A DNA stretch of 64,000 nt from Cyanobacteria bacterium TGS_CYA1 (GCA_026129135.1 JAHCIQ010000003.1:248001-312000), one strand, 5' to 3'; positions 55,873-64,000 are shown, counted from the first letter of the stretch. Made by a program: numbers and translations. The notes: a model not told the origin generated them from the letters alone.

Positions 55873-57318
55873 TTAGTCTTGCTTATTATAACCACTTGAA
55901 TAGCAAGAAAAATTATTTATGGCACTCAACAACTCCGCTTCGTCCTCAGGCAGAACGGTTCTGAAATCCAGAATGACCTGGTCTTTTTGCACCAGGGCAA
56001 TTATGGGTGTTTTCCATTGTCTTAAATACTTGACCAGTCTGGAACTGCCAAAGTCACCAGTCGTGGTGAGCGCAAGTCCATGACTTGCAAGCGTTTGTCC
56101 AGGCAGACTGCCGCCGCCGAATGTAGAGTTAGTGGCGATTGGCTCTATTTTGAGCTTCGTTTTGCTTTCTTTTGATATTGATTGGACAAATTTTTCAGCA
56201 CGTTTTTTTACTTCGTCCACTGTATCTTTGGCCATCTTTAGAGCAGGCATAGAGTCACATATGTCAGTTTTTAAATAACTCAATAGTACTGTTTCGAGCA
56301 AGGCAATGTTCAATTTGTCTAGGCGCAGCGTTCTATATATAGGATGGCTGGCAAGTTTTTCGACGAGATCTTTGCGTCCGGCGATAATTCCTGCTTGCCC
56401 GCCTCCAAGTAATTTGTCCCCCGAAAATAGCACTAAATCTGCCCCTTCTTCGATACATTCCTGCACAGTCGGTTCGTGTTCGAGTCCGAACTGATCTATA
56501 TTGATCAAAGAGCCCGAGCCCAAATCATGGATAAAGGGAATATTTTTCTCTCTGGATAAACGAGAAAGTTCCTCCGCTTTAGCTTCGTCTGTAAAACCGA
56601 TGATTTTGAAATTAGACTGGTGACATTTGAGTATACATGCAGTATTTGTCGAAATCGCCTGGCTGAAATCTTCCAATCTGGTTTTATTGGTTGTGCCGAC
56701 CTCTTTGAGAACGGCTCCCGATGCCACTATTACGTCTGGCAATCTGAAACTGCCACCAATTTCTATTAATTCAGAGCGTGAAACAACTACTTCTTTTCCC
56801 TGTGCCAGAGCGCAAATAGCTAGCATGACAGCGGCGGCATTATTATTTACTACCAGTGCGTCTTGGGCGCCAGTTAGAATTTGAATAAGACGACTGATAT
56901 TTTTTGTTCGATGCGAACGCTCTCCTTTGCTCAAGTCGTACTCCAGATTGCAGTATCCAGTTATCAGTCTTGTCACTTCGTCGGCAATCGCTTTTGAAAG
57001 AGGCGCGCGTCCCAGATTGGTGTTTAAAATAACGCCAGTCGCGTTGATTACGCGATTCATTCGATTCTCAGACAATTGACGCCATTTTTGTTCTACTTGA
57101 TTGGCAATGGATTCAGGGGTCGATTCTTCTTCATTTAAATTTGAGTTCGAGCTTTGTTGCAAAAGCTGTCGTTTGTCTTGCAAAACTTCTCTGGTCAGCT
57201 TGGCTAAAACAGATCTGTCTACATTTTCGTTTTTTACCAGCTGTTCGATAGTCGCTTGATTCAAAATCAGGTCTACTTGAGGAAGCTTGAATAGCGCCGG
57301 TTTTTTATCGTTTTTCAT
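55873..57318 (-). CDS. selA: L-seryl-tRNA(Sec) selenium transferase
   Basis: SelA converts seryl-tRNA(Sec) to selenocysteinyl-tRNA(Sec) with selenophosphate, using PLP. The 481 residues are full length. Landmarks include RVINATGVILNTNLGRAPLS, YCNLEYDLSKGERSHR, VVNNNAAAVML, SRSELIEIGGSFRLPDV, LKEVGTTNKT and the PLP-lysine segment LFSGDKLLGGGQAG near residue 299. The partner gene selB and tRNA(Sec) are not in the window. Together with selD it shows that the organism decodes UGA as selenocysteine in some genes. Confidence 0.95.
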   Translation of the reverse strand: MKNDKKPALFKLPQVDLILNQATIEQLVKNENVDRSVLAKLTREVLQDKRQLLQQSSNSNLNEEESTPESIANQVEQKWRQLSENRMNRVINATGVILNTNLGRAPLSKAIADEVTRLITGYCNLEYDLSKGERSHRTKNISRLIQILTGAQDALVVNNNAAAVMLAICALAQGKEVVVSRSELIEIGGSFRLPDVIVASGAVLKEVGTTNKTRLEDFSQAISTNTACILKCHQSNFKIIGFTDEAKAEELSRLSREKNIPFIHDLGSGSLINIDQFGLEHEPTVQECIEEGADLVLFSGDKLLGGGQAGIIAGRKDLVEKLASHPIYRTLRLDKLNIALLETVLLSYLKTDICDSMPALKMAKDTVDEVKKRAEKFVQSISKESKTKLKIEPIATNSTFGGGSLPGQTLASHGLALTTTGDFGSSRLVKYLRQWKTPIIALVQKDQVILDFRTVLPEDEAELLSAINNFSCYSSGYNKQD

Positions 57319-57437
57319 TGGCAGTCAAAAATATAATCCAAAATTATGAGAAAAAGGGGTTGCAAAGAGAAGGATAAACCATAACAATTAGAATATGTAG
57401 TACAAGAGAGAGGCCTCCTTCAAGGGAGTGAAACAAG

Positions 57438-57692
57438 TTGAGTAAAAGTCTGCGAAATAAAACCCTCTACCAGGACAAAGAATGGCTTTACGACCGGTAT
57501 GTGAAAGAGAAGCTGAGCACGGTCGAAATTGCCAAACTTTATCGTGAACAAGAAAATCGTTGGTGCGATCCCAATACTATCTCGCGCTGGTTGAAAAAGC
57601 ACGGAATCAATATGCGCTCTTTAGCAGAAGCACAGCAAAATCGGCATGCTATCCCGATAACAGCTGGAATGAAAAAAGCTCGGGTCGAATAA
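57438..57692 (+). CDS. Small helix-turn-helix protein
   Basis: From TTG with AAGGGAG about nine bases upstream, the 84-residue protein reads EWLYDRYVKEKLSTVEIAKLYRE... NTISRWLKKHGINMRSLAEAQ. This is a helix-turn-helix of the type found in phage proteins and in N- or C-terminal modules of homing endonucleases and recombinases, with the pattern T-x-E-I-A-x-L and I-x-x-W-L-K-K-H-G-I. No other domain is attached. A strong terminator follows. Confidence 0.68.
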   Translation: MSKSLRNKTLYQDKEWLYDRYVKEKLSTVEIAKLYREQENRWCDPNTISRWLKKHGINMRSLAEAQQNRHAIPITAGMKKARVE

Positions 57693-57730
57693 TAATCAAG
57701 TCCAGAGCCAATAAACGAGCATTCTAAAAA

Positions 57731-57757
57731 GCACAACCGTTATCGGTTGTGTTTTTT
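57731..57757. terminator. Bidirectional intrinsic terminator
   Basis: CACAACCG and CGGTTGTG form a perfect eight-pair stem around TTAT, followed by six T. The minus strand also has a T run after the stem (CTTTTTAG). It serves the HTH gene on the plus strand and the small membrane gene on the minus strand. Confidence 0.88.
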
Positions 57758-57762
57758 GCCCT

Positions 57763-57999
57763 TTAAATGCCGCCGGCGCCAGCTGCAGACCCTGTACAGG
57801 ACAGAACACCGCCGCCCATAAGCAATGCCATTGTCAGATATAAAAGTACGTCTTTGCCGCCCACAAGATAAAAAAGGCAGTAAGAACTTGTGGCGAATGC
57901 AGGTAACCAGAATCTAAAATCGTCGCCTCTAATGGCGTGAGCAGCCAGGCACACCATGAGTGCCGCTGGAAGTCCAAAAAATACCACATCAAATAACAT
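57763..57999 (-). CDS. Small membrane protein, three predicted helices
   Basis: The 78-residue protein is mostly hydrophobic: VVFFGLPAALMVCLAAHAI, FWLPAFATSSYCLFYLVGG and VLLYLTMALLMGGGVLSC, ending in a small Ala/Gly tail. CAGG precedes the ATG by a few bases. The bidirectional terminator lies directly after its stop, and rlmB diverges from it, so it is a single-gene unit. Unknown family. Confidence 0.55.
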   Translation of the reverse strand: MLFDVVFFGLPAALMVCLAAHAIRGDDFRFWLPAFATSSYCLFYLVGGKDVLLYLTMALLMGGGVLSCTGSAAGAGGI

Positions 58000-58049
58000 G
58001 ACCTGATGATAAATAGGGTGCTATCCTCTGTCCATGGTGGTATTCCCAA

Positions 58050-58883
58050 ATGGACAATAACGAAGAGCAAAACAATGAGCTTATCTGCGGTCGCAACACC
58101 GTTCTTGCTTATCTCAAGCAATTAGACGAGCGTCAGAGCGACGACCAGGGACCCGAGCTTGCCTCAGTCAATCGCATTTACATGGAAACGCAACAAGCAA
58201 AAGACGATCCGCGTTTGCATCAAATTAAGAGCCTGGCTAAAAAAGAAGGGATTGTCGTGATGGACGTGCCGCGCTTCAAGCTCGATTCGATGGTTGGGCG
58301 AGAAACGAGACACCAGGGTGTTGTGGCAAGTCTAAGTCCGACCAAGCTCAAGACACAGTCTGACTTGTTCGACATGGTCAAGCATCTGGAAGGCAATGCC
58401 ATGATTGTCGCTTGCGATGGTATCGAGGATCCGCGAAATCTTGGCGCAATTGTAAGAGCTGCCGAGGCAATCGGTGCTTGTGGAGTGGTGGTTCCCGAGC
58501 GAAGAAATGTGCAAGTAACTCAAACGGTAGCCAAGGTGAGCGCTGGAGCGCTTGCTTACATCCCCGTTTTTCAAGTGACGAATCTGGTGCGAACGCTAGA
58601 GACTCTCAAAGAGGAGAATTTCTGGGTTATTGGACTGGCTCCAAATGCAAGGGATCCTATATATAAGGTAGATTTGAACGGCAAAATAGTCTTGCTTGTT
58701 GGCAGTGAAGGCAAGGGGATGAGACGTCTGGTCGAAGAGACTTGTGACGTCCTGGTCAATATTCCAATGCTTGGCAAGACCGAGTCCCTGAATGCATCGG
58801 TTGCATGCGGAATTGCGCTCTATGAAATTGCTCGTCAACAGTCACTTGCTAAGAACCAGTCCAAATCTGATAAACAGACGTAA
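58050..58883 (+). CDS. rlmB: TrmH/RlmB-family RNA 2'-O-methyltransferase
   Basis: SPOUT methyltransferases of this group methylate ribose in 23S rRNA (G2251 for RlmB). The 277-residue protein has the N-terminal substrate-binding domain beginning ELICGRNTVLAYL and HQGVVASLSP. The three SPOUT motifs are present: DPRNLGAIVRAAEA, VGSEGKGMRRLVEETCD and IPMLGKTESLNASVACGIALYEIAR, which form the trefoil knot and bind AdoMet. The subfamily assignment is from overall pattern; a tRNA TrmH is less likely. A nine-pair inverted repeat (58890-58913) follows the stop. Confidence 0.85.
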   Translation: MDNNEEQNNELICGRNTVLAYLKQLDERQSDDQGPELASVNRIYMETQQAKDDPRLHQIKSLAKKEGIVVMDVPRFKLDSMVGRETRHQGVVASLSPTKLKTQSDLFDMVKHLEGNAMIVACDGIEDPRNLGAIVRAAEAIGACGVVVPERRNVQVTQTVAKVSAGALAYIPVFQVTNLVRTLETLKEENFWVIGLAPNARDPIYKVDLNGKIVLLVGSEGKGMRRLVEETCDVLVNIPMLGKTESLNASVACGIALYEIARQQSLAKNQSKSDKQT

Positions 58884-58889
58884 AGCAAG

Positions 58890-58913
58890 TTTTTGTAGAA
58901 CCGCCTACAAAAA
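58890..58913. repeat. Inverted repeat between rlmB and the tRNA promoter
   Basis: TTTTTGTAG (58890-58898) and CTACAAAAA (58905-58913) form a nine-pair stem with a six-base loop, ending exactly at the -35 box of the tRNA-tuf promoter. There is no T run after it on the plus strand, so it is a weak terminator at best. Confidence 0.5.
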
Positions 58914-58942
58914 TTGACTTTGTTTATATATATAAGTAGAAT
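58914..58942 (+). promoter_or_regulatory. Promoter of the tRNA-tuf operon
   Basis: TTGACT (58914-58919) and TAGAAT (58937-58942) have a 17-base AT-rich spacer. Initiation near 58949 would be seven bases before the first tRNA, and nothing blocks read-through to tuf. Confidence 0.78.
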
Positions 58943-58955
58943 TCATTTTCCTTAT

Positions 58956-59027
58956 GCCGGTATAGCTCAACGGTAGAGCAACGGTTTTGTAAACCGTAGG
59001 TTGCGGGTTCGAATCCCATTACCGGCT
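58956..59027 (+). tRNA. tRNA-Thr (TGT)
   Basis: Complete cloverleaf: acceptor stem GCCGGTA/TACCGGC, D arm AGCTCAACGGTAGAGC, anticodon loop TTTGTAA with anticodon TGT, T arm GCGGGTTCGAATCCC. CCA is not encoded. Confidence 0.95.
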
Positions 59028-59030
59028 TAG

Positions 59031-59113
59031 GGGCAGGTGTCCGAGTGGTTAAAGGAGACGGGCTGTAAACTCGTTGGCGTAAGCCTACACTGGTTCAAAT
59101 CCAGTCCTGCCCA
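59031..59113 (+). tRNA. tRNA-Tyr (GTA)
   Basis: Class II tRNA with a long variable arm (GGCGTAAGCC region). Acceptor stem GGGCAGG/CCTGCCC, anticodon loop CTGTAAA with anticodon GTA, T arm GGTTCAAATCC. It starts four bases after tRNA-Thr. A CCA is not encoded after the discriminator A. Confidence 0.95.
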
Positions 59114-59229
59114 TATTTAAAAAACAAGCAAACAAAAGAGTCTGTGGAGGGAAAACGTACAATTACTTAAAAATTTGCTACTGAGCCAAATAGACATACT
59201 AATATTTATGCGGCAGCGAAGGGCTTTAT

Positions 59230-59304
59230 GCCCATGTAGCACAGTGGTAGTGCACCCCCTTGGTAAGGGGGAGGTCACGAGTTCAAATCTCGTCATGGGC
59301 TCCA
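59230..59304 (+). tRNA. tRNA-Thr (GGT)
   Basis: Acceptor stem GCCCATG/CATGGGC, anticodon loop TTGGTAA with anticodon GGT between CCCCC and GGGGG, T arm CGAGTTCAAATCTCG, and an encoded CCA (59302-59304). It lies 81 bases before tuf. The order Thr-Tyr-Thr-tuf resembles the thrU-tyrU-glyT-thrT-tufB operon of E. coli without the Gly tRNA. Confidence 0.95.
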
Positions 59305-59385
59305 TAAATTTACCTAGAGCAGACCAAAAAGTAATTGAACAATGACCTTTTATTAGGCATCTGTAGTTAAGGAGAAGCGTAAGAG

Positions 59386-60570
59386 ATGGCCCGCGAGAAA
59401 TACAACAGGAATAAGCCCAACGTCAACGTTGGCACTATTGGTCACGTTGACCATGGTAAAACAACCCTGACAGCAGCAATTACAAAAATTTTGGCTGAGA
59501 AGGGTCAAGCAAAATACAAAAAATACGATGAGATCGATGCTGCTCCAGAAGAGAAAGCACGTGGTATCACAATCAATACCGCTCACGTAGAATATCAAAC
59601 AGATACTCGTCACTATAGCCACGTTGACTGCCCAGGTCACGCTGACTACATCAAAAACATGATCACAGGCGCCGCTCAGATGGACGGAGCAATCCTCGTC
59701 ATCTCGGCTAACGATGGTCCTATGCCCCAGACCCGTGAGCACATTCTGCTCGCCCGTCAGGTAGGCGTTCCACACATCGTTGTATTCATGAACAAATGCG
59801 ACATGGTTGATGATCCAGAACTTCTCGACCTTGTAGAAATCGAAGCAAGAGAATTGCTCTCTAAATTCGAATTCCCTGGCGACGATATTCCTTTCATCCG
59901 TGGATCGGCTCTCAAAGCCCTCGAAGGCGACAAAGCTTTCGAAGAAAAAATCATCGAATTGACCAAAGCAATCGACTCATACATCCCAACCCCAGAGCGT
60001 GAAATCGACAAACCATTCTTGCTCGCAGTTGAAGACGTATTCTCCATCACCGGTCGTGGTACCGTTGCTACAGGAAGAATCGAGCGCGGTCAGTGCAAAG
60101 TTGGTGATGAAGTCGAAATCATCGGTCTTGCTGATACCAAAAAGACCACCGTCACCGGTGTTGAAATGTATCAAAAGACTCTCGACGAAGGTATCGCAGG
60201 CGACAACGTAGGCGTACTTCTTCGTGGTATCGACAAAACAATGATTCAACGTGGTCAGGTTATTGCCAAGCCAGGTTCAATCAAACCACACACCAAATTC
60301 AAAGCTGAAGTTTATGTCTTGAGCAAAGAAGAAGGTGGTCGTCACACCCCGTTCTTCCCCGGTTACAGACCTCAGTTCTACATCAGAACAACTGACGTAA
60401 CTGGTTCCATCGAATTGCCAGAAGGCGTTGAGATGGTTATGCCTGGCGACAACGTATCTATGAAAGTTGAACTCATTCAACCAGTAGCCGTTGAGCAAGG
60501 TATGAGATTCGCCATCCGTGAAGGCGGCAGAACCGTCGGCGCAGGCGTTGTATCAGACATTCTTTCCTAA
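59386..60570 (+). CDS. tuf: Elongation factor Tu
   Basis: The 394-residue protein is full length and canonical: GHVDHGKTT (G1), the effector region [20 protein letters not shown] (G3), NKCDMVDD (G4) and GSALKALEG (G5), then the two beta-barrel domains with [13 protein letters not shown] and [16 protein letters not shown]. It delivers aminoacyl-tRNA to the ribosome. AAGGAG lies about ten bases before the ATG. A strong terminator follows, so it is separated from the S10 operon although it lies directly upstream. Confidence 0.99.
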   Translation: MAREKYNRNKPNVNVGTIGHVDHGKTTLTAAITKILAEKGQAKYKKYDEIDAAPEEKARGITINTAHVEYQTDTRHYSHVDCPGHADYIKNMITGAAQMDGAILVISANDGPMPQTREHILLARQVGVPHIVVFMNKCDMVDDPELLDLVEIEARELLSKFEFPGDDIPFIRGSALKALEGDKAFEEKIIELTKAIDSYIPTPEREIDKPFLLAVEDVFSITGRGTVATGRIERGQCKVGDEVEIIGLADTKKTTVTGVEMYQKTLDEGIAGDNVGVLLRGIDKTMIQRGQVIAKPGSIKPHTKFKAEVYVLSKEEGGRHTPFFPGYRPQFYIRTTDVTGSIELPEGVEMVMPGDNVSMKVELIQPVAVEQGMRFAIREGGRTVGAGVVSDILS

Positions 60571-60618
60571 TCGAAAGAACTCACGATATAAATCGATCAT
60601 CGAGTATCGAATATCAAA

Positions 60619-60649
60619 AACGAGCATCAGAAATGGTGCTCGTTTTTTG
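60619..60649 (+). terminator. Intrinsic terminator after tuf
   Basis: ACGAGCATC pairs with GGTGCTCGT around AGAAAT, followed by TTTTTT. The stem has one G-T pair and ends the tRNA-tuf transcript about 50 bases after the stop. Confidence 0.9.
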
Positions 60650-61102
60650 TTTGAATATCTAACTTCAATTTTGGGTGGGATTTTTTGTCTTTGGCCAAGC
60701 GTAAGCATTTCTTCCCTTAATGCTTACCGTTGACAACCCGAGCTAAATTGGGACCAAAATGAAAATGAGATGTTTGACCTACATCAAGCAGTTCTCTCTT
60801 GAAAACAAGCATATCTCCTTGATATGTAGTGAATGCTTAACATAACTGTATGAAGCAATTTAGCACTCATATTCTTGGCAAGTGGCGTAGATAGGCGGTT
60901 TTAGAGAGAAGAGCCCGAAATGGCGTAAATTCAATTGTTTAATGAAGATAAAATTTAGAATCAGATCGCTATCATTATAGATAGAATTGTTCTTTCGTCG
61001 CCAGAAACGGCAGTCCTGTGAGGGCTTCAAGTATAAGACGGCGTTAATTTAGCTTGGACTGGCACTAAGCAATCCACATATATGTAGATGGAGAAACGAA
61101 AC
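60650..61102 (+). promoter_or_regulatory. Long leader region before the S10 operon
   Basis: About 450 bases without a gene. A perfect nine-pair hairpin GTAAGCATT/AATGCTTAC lies at 60701-60727, and TTGACA follows at 60730 without a good -10. CAGTCC (61011-61016) can close with GGACTG (61056-61061) around a 39-base loop shortly before rpsJ. This is the usual place for a ribosomal-protein operon leader, but I do not recognise a known leader class. Confidence 0.45.
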
Positions 61103-61456
61103 ATGGCGCGTGCGAAGGCACAAAAGACAGAGACCAATGGAAATGCTGCAAAAGTGCAGCGCATTCGCATTCGTCTCAAATCCTACGATCATAAATTGCT
61201 CGATAAATCTTCGGATCAAATCGTGGATACAGCCCGTCGTACAGGCGCCACAATTTGCGGTCCTATTCCACTGCCGACTCGCAAAAAAATCTATTGCGTG
61301 TTGCGCTCACCCCACGTAGACAAGAAATCCAGAGAGCATTTCGAAATCCGCGTACACAAAAGACTCATTGATATTAACGATCCCACCCCCACCACAGCTG
61401 ATGCGCTTATGCGTCTTGATTTGCCTGCTGGTGTAGACATTGAAGTGAAACTCTAA
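61103..61456 (+). CDS. rpsJ: 30S ribosomal protein S10
   Basis: The ATG at 61103 is preferred to one five codons upstream because GGAG of the leader then stands nine bases before it. The 117-residue protein contains [29 protein letters not shown] and [35 protein letters not shown], the S10/NusE core, with a ~15-residue Ala/Lys/Asn N-terminal extension. S10 is in the small subunit head and also acts in transcription antitermination. It heads the operon. Confidence 0.97.
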   Translation: MARAKAQKTETNGNAAKVQRIRIRLKSYDHKLLDKSSDQIVDTARRTGATICGPIPLPTRKKIYCVLRSPHVDKKSREHFEIRVHKRLIDINDPTPTTADALMRLDLPAGVDIEVKL

Positions 61457-61468
61457 GAGAGGCAAGTG

Positions 61469-62107
61469 ATGAAATTAAGTCTGTTAGGCAAAAAGGTAGG
61501 AATGACTCAGGTCTATGACAAGACCGGTCTTGCTTTGCCTGTAACCGTCGTTCAACTGGGCGACAATATCGTGACGGCTAAATTGAGCAAAGAAAACAAT
61601 GGTTACTCTGCCATTCAAGTTGGCGGTTTCAAGACCACCGAAAAGAAACTCAATAAGCCAGAAATGGGCGCGTTGAAGAAAAATTCTGTGCCTGCAGTCA
61701 AACCTCTTAAAGAGTTTCGTGTAGATAATCCAGATGAATTCACCATCGGTGATGCCATCAAACCAGAAAGTATCTTGAAAGAAGACATGCTGGTCGATGT
61801 GCGCGGAAGCTCAATCGGTAAAGGTATGCAAGGTACTATCAAACGCTGGAATGCTGGTCGCGGACCAATGGCTCACGGCTCCAAATTCCATCGCTCAATG
61901 GGTTCAATCGGAGCAGGTACCACACCAGGTCGCGTTTACCGCGGTACTCACATGCCAGGCAAAATGGGCAACAGAAATGTTTGCCAGCGCCACCTCAAAG
62001 TTGTGAAAGTTGATTCAGAAAAAGGTCTCCTTTATGTGAAGGGCGCAGTGCCCGGAGTTGAAGGGGGTCTTCTTGTTATTACACCTTCCAAAACAAAGTG
62101 GAACTAG
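61469..62107 (+). CDS. rplC: 50S ribosomal protein L3
   Basis: Starting at ATG (a GTG one codon upstream is possible; AGAGG lies six bases away), the 212 residues begin LSLLGKKVGMTQVYDKTGLALPVTVVQ and contain the conserved GKGMQGTIKRWNAGRGPMAHGSKFHRSMGSIG loop, then PGRVYRGTHMPGKMGN. L3 binds the 3' domain of 23S rRNA near the peptidyl-transferase centre. It lies 12 bases after rpsJ. Confidence 0.98.
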   Translation: MKLSLLGKKVGMTQVYDKTGLALPVTVVQLGDNIVTAKLSKENNGYSAIQVGGFKTTEKKLNKPEMGALKKNSVPAVKPLKEFRVDNPDEFTIGDAIKPESILKEDMLVDVRGSSIGKGMQGTIKRWNAGRGPMAHGSKFHRSMGSIGAGTTPGRVYRGTHMPGKMGNRNVCQRHLKVVKVDSEKGLLYVKGAVPGVEGGLLVITPSKTKWN

Positions 62108-62154
62108 AACCTATTTAAGTAGACCGTAAAGTCAAAAGCAGAAGAGATAAAACA

Positions 62155-63108
62155 ATGACATCCACCCAAGTATTAGACCTCAAAGGAAAGAAAGTAGGCG
62201 ACGTCCAATTGAAAAATTCGGCGTTTACCTCAGCGCAGAACGAAAATCACAGAGATGCCGCTCTGCACACAATGCACCTTTCTGTAGTAAGAGAACTGGC
62301 TAATGCCAGATCTGGAAGCGCCAACACTAAGACCCGTGCTGAAGTACGTGGTGGCGGTCGTAAGCCCTGGCGTCAAAAAGGTACTGGTAAAGCTCGCGTA
62401 GGCTCTATCCGTTCACCATTGTGGAACGGTGGTGGTGTCACATTCGGACCTAAGCCAAGAGACTACTCCAAAGACATGCCACAAAAAATGAGAGTGGCTG
62501 CTTTGCGTGAAGCGATTGGTTTCTGCTTCGAGAAGCTCGTTGTAGTCAAAGGATTCGAAGAATTCGCAGACAGCAAAGAGACCAAAGGCTATACCAAACG
62601 TTTTAACCAGATTTTGAAAGATCTTCAAGTTGAAGGCAAAAAAGTATTGCTCGCTCTCGATTTCGATGGCGACAAAAAATTGGCTGAACAATCAGAAAAA
62701 ACACATATGGCTAGCCGCAATATCAAAAATTTGAAAGCGGTTCGTCTTTCTAACTTGAGTGTAAAAGACCTTCTCAATGCAGAAGCAATCGTTCTCACTC
62801 AGGGAAGTCTTGAAAAACTAAATGAAAGACTGGCTCCAAGTAAAGCTCAACAAGAGCGCATTGCAGCCAAGACTGCCGAGAAAAAATCTGGCAAACCTAA
62901 AAAAGTTGCTCCCGTTAAAAAGGAAAAAGCAGCTAAGGCTCCCAAAGCCGCCAAAGAAAAAAAAGGTTTAGAGCAAGAAAAACCGGCAAAGAAAGCCGAA
63001 GCCAAAGATAAAGCGACCGAAGCTAAGAAACCAGCTAAAGAAGCCAAAGCCGAAACCAAAAAATCCGGCGAGAAAAAAGAAAGCAAAGCCAAGAAATCGG
63101 ACAAATAA
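62155..63108 (+). CDS. rplD: 50S ribosomal protein L4 with long basic tail
   Basis: Residues 1-~220 are a normal L4, with RSGSANTKTRAEVRGGGRKPWRQKGTGKARVGSIRSPLWNGGGVTFGP split around the tunnel loop, and VVVKGFEEFADSKETKGYTKRF. The usual length is about 200-210, but this protein has 317 residues. The extra ~95 are almost only Lys, Ala, Glu and Pro (for example KKVAPVKKEKAAKAPKAAKE), like a histone-H1-type tail and likely disordered. L4 lines the exit tunnel and in some bacteria represses its own operon. The tail could bind rRNA outside the subunit core. Confidence 0.97.
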   Translation: MTSTQVLDLKGKKVGDVQLKNSAFTSAQNENHRDAALHTMHLSVVRELANARSGSANTKTRAEVRGGGRKPWRQKGTGKARVGSIRSPLWNGGGVTFGPKPRDYSKDMPQKMRVAALREAIGFCFEKLVVVKGFEEFADSKETKGYTKRFNQILKDLQVEGKKVLLALDFDGDKKLAEQSEKTHMASRNIKNLKAVRLSNLSVKDLLNAEAIVLTQGSLEKLNERLAPSKAQQERIAAKTAEKKSGKPKKVAPVKKEKAAKAPKAAKEKKGLEQEKPAKKAEAKDKATEAKKPAKEAKAETKKSGEKKESKAKKSDK

Positions 63109-63114
63109 AGAGCC

Positions 63115-63420
63115 ATGAATAAAAGAAATTCTCAAATCATCAAAAGACCTATTCTGACCGAGAAATCGGCTCAGTTGGCTGCAGTCGGCACTTACACTTT
63201 CGAAGTGTGTCCCGATGCCAATAAAGTCGAGATCAAGAACGCTCTAAGTGAGCTCATTGCCTCGCTTTACCCCGACAAGAAAACCGAAGTGGTCAAAGTT
63301 GCGACCGTTGCAACCAGAGATCGTTTCTCACGTCGCAAGCGCCATGGTCGCGCTCCTAAAGACGGCAAAAAAGCTTATGTCACCATCGCAGGTGATGCTC
63401 TCGACTTTTTCGAATCGTAA
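63115..63420 (+). CDS. rplW: 50S ribosomal protein L23
   Basis: The 101-residue protein has IIKRPILTEKSAQLAAVGTYTFEVCPDANKVEIKNAL and a basic loop RDRFSRRKRHGRAPKDGKKAYVTI, the L23 hallmark. It docks signal recognition particle and trigger factor at the tunnel exit. It starts six bases after rplD. Confidence 0.98.
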   Translation: MNKRNSQIIKRPILTEKSAQLAAVGTYTFEVCPDANKVEIKNALSELIASLYPDKKTEVVKVATVATRDRFSRRKRHGRAPKDGKKAYVTIAGDALDFFES

Positions 63421-63438
63421 TAAAGAAGGAAATTCACC

Positions 63439-64000
63439 ATGCCAGTAAGGAAAGTCAATCCAACATCTGCCGGACGTCGCAATATGTCCCTGGCCGATTT
63501 TTCGGAAATCACAAAGTCGATTCCCGAAAAATCTCTGGTCGAGACATTGAAGAAGCACGCCGGAAGAAATAACCAGGGACGCGTCACTTTGCGTCACCGT
63601 GGTGGCGGTCACAAGCGCAAATATCGCATCATCGATTTCAAAAGAGACAAATTCGATATTCCAGCTGAGGTGAAAGCGATCGAATACGATCCCAACCGCA
63701 ACACAAGAATTTGTTTGCTTCAGTACGCAGATGGCGAAAAACGCTACATTCTGGCTCCTGTCGGACTCAAAGTCGGTCAAACAGTTATGAGTGGTGCCAA
63801 TGCCGAAATTAAAGTAGGCAACGCTCTTGCTCTCAAACAAATCCCACTGGGTACCATGGTTCACAACGTTGAAATGAATCTTGGCAAAGGCGGACAACTT
63901 GGTCGTTCGGCTGGAACCCAGATCCAACTTCTGGCTAAAGAAGGAAAATTTGCCACCTTGCGTTTGCCCTCAGGCGAAATGCGCATGGTGCTTGTAGATT
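63439..64000 (+). CDS. rplB: 50S ribosomal protein L2, partial
   Basis: AGAAGGA lies ten bases before the ATG. The visible 187 residues cover the N-terminal RNA-binding part: [46 protein letters not shown] and [31 protein letters not shown]. The window edge cuts the gene within the C-terminal domain. Order rpsJ-rplC-rplD-rplW-rplB is the standard S10 operon. Confidence 0.98.
   Translation, partial: MPVRKVNPTSAGRRNMSLADFSEITKSIPEKSLVETLKKHAGRNNQGRVTLRHRGGGHKRKYRIIDFKRDKFDIPAEVKAIEYDPNRNTRICLLQYADGEKRYILAPVGLKVGQTVMSGANAEIKVGNALALKQIPLGTMVHNVEMNLGKGGQLGRSAGTQIQLLAKEGKFATLRLPSGEMRMVLVD

Noticed and set aside
1..64000. CRISPR array, rRNA genes or insertion sequences
   Set aside because: No spaced repeat array, no rRNA-like conserved stretch and no transposase with terminal repeats was seen.

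Overview
The window looks like a piece of a Gram-negative-type bacterial chromosome with moderate G+C and the standard bacterial code. It carries no rRNA, CRISPR array, insertion sequence or prophage that I can recognise. An outer envelope is suggested by an OstA/LptD-like barrel protein and a heptosyltransferase-type glycosyltransferase. The mixture of genes (Pit phosphate transporter, SelA/SelD/YedF, very large LysM proteins without signal peptides, many exported proteins of unknown function) reminds me of the non-photosynthetic cyanobacterial relatives (Melainabacteria/Vampirovibrionia, Obscuribacterales type). That placement is recall-level inference; the tuf and ribosomal protein genes at the right end would settle it.

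Layout. 0-1.3 kb: a leftward group of two small membrane proteins (one cut by the window edge) and a ribbon-helix-helix regulator. 1.7-3.4 kb: selD-yedF, selenophosphate synthesis and handling; selA lies far away at 55.9-57.3 kb. 3.4-6.3 kb: a tightly packed leftward operon of iron-type alcohol dehydrogenase, SCP2-like protein, PfkB sugar kinase and a 49-residue membrane peptide; the kinase has no ATG/GTG/TTG at its proper N-terminus and appears to start at AUA. 6.5-9.9 kb: OstA/LptD-like protein, ROK kinase and a small protein. 9.9-15.0 kb: a leftward operon of three exported proteins, including a TldD-like protease with its HExxxH motif and a partner that lacks it. 15.1-17.1 kb: small exported or membrane proteins. 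17.1-18.8 kb: a hipBA toxin-antitoxin pair with three visible operator copies around a promoter. 18.9-31 kb: tRNA-His, feoB, M16 peptidase, a LysM membrane protein, a DinG-like helicase, pit-uspA, two unknown genes and a GT9 glycosyltransferase.

31-56 kb is the most unusual part. Two adjacent genes encode proteins of 1215 and 3538 residues. Their N-terminal parts differ but they share a C-terminal module: coiled coil, two LysM domains, a zinc ribbon and a ~110-residue end domain. Next to them, leftward, are a HerA-type ATPase and a membrane-anchored VirD4/TraG-like ATPase that has its own zinc ribbon. A divergent 673-residue coiled-coil, Gln/Pro- and Gly-rich protein and a small membrane protein follow. 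I propose this as a candidate uncharacterised envelope or translocation system; the proposal rests on architecture and neighbourhood only.

56-64 kb returns to housekeeping genes: selA, a small HTH protein, rlmB-type methyltransferase, a tRNA-Thr/Tyr/Thr-tuf operon behind a clear promoter, and the start of the S10 ribosomal operon (rpsJ, rplC, rplD, rplW, rplB), in which L4 carries a ~95-residue Lys/Ala-rich tail.
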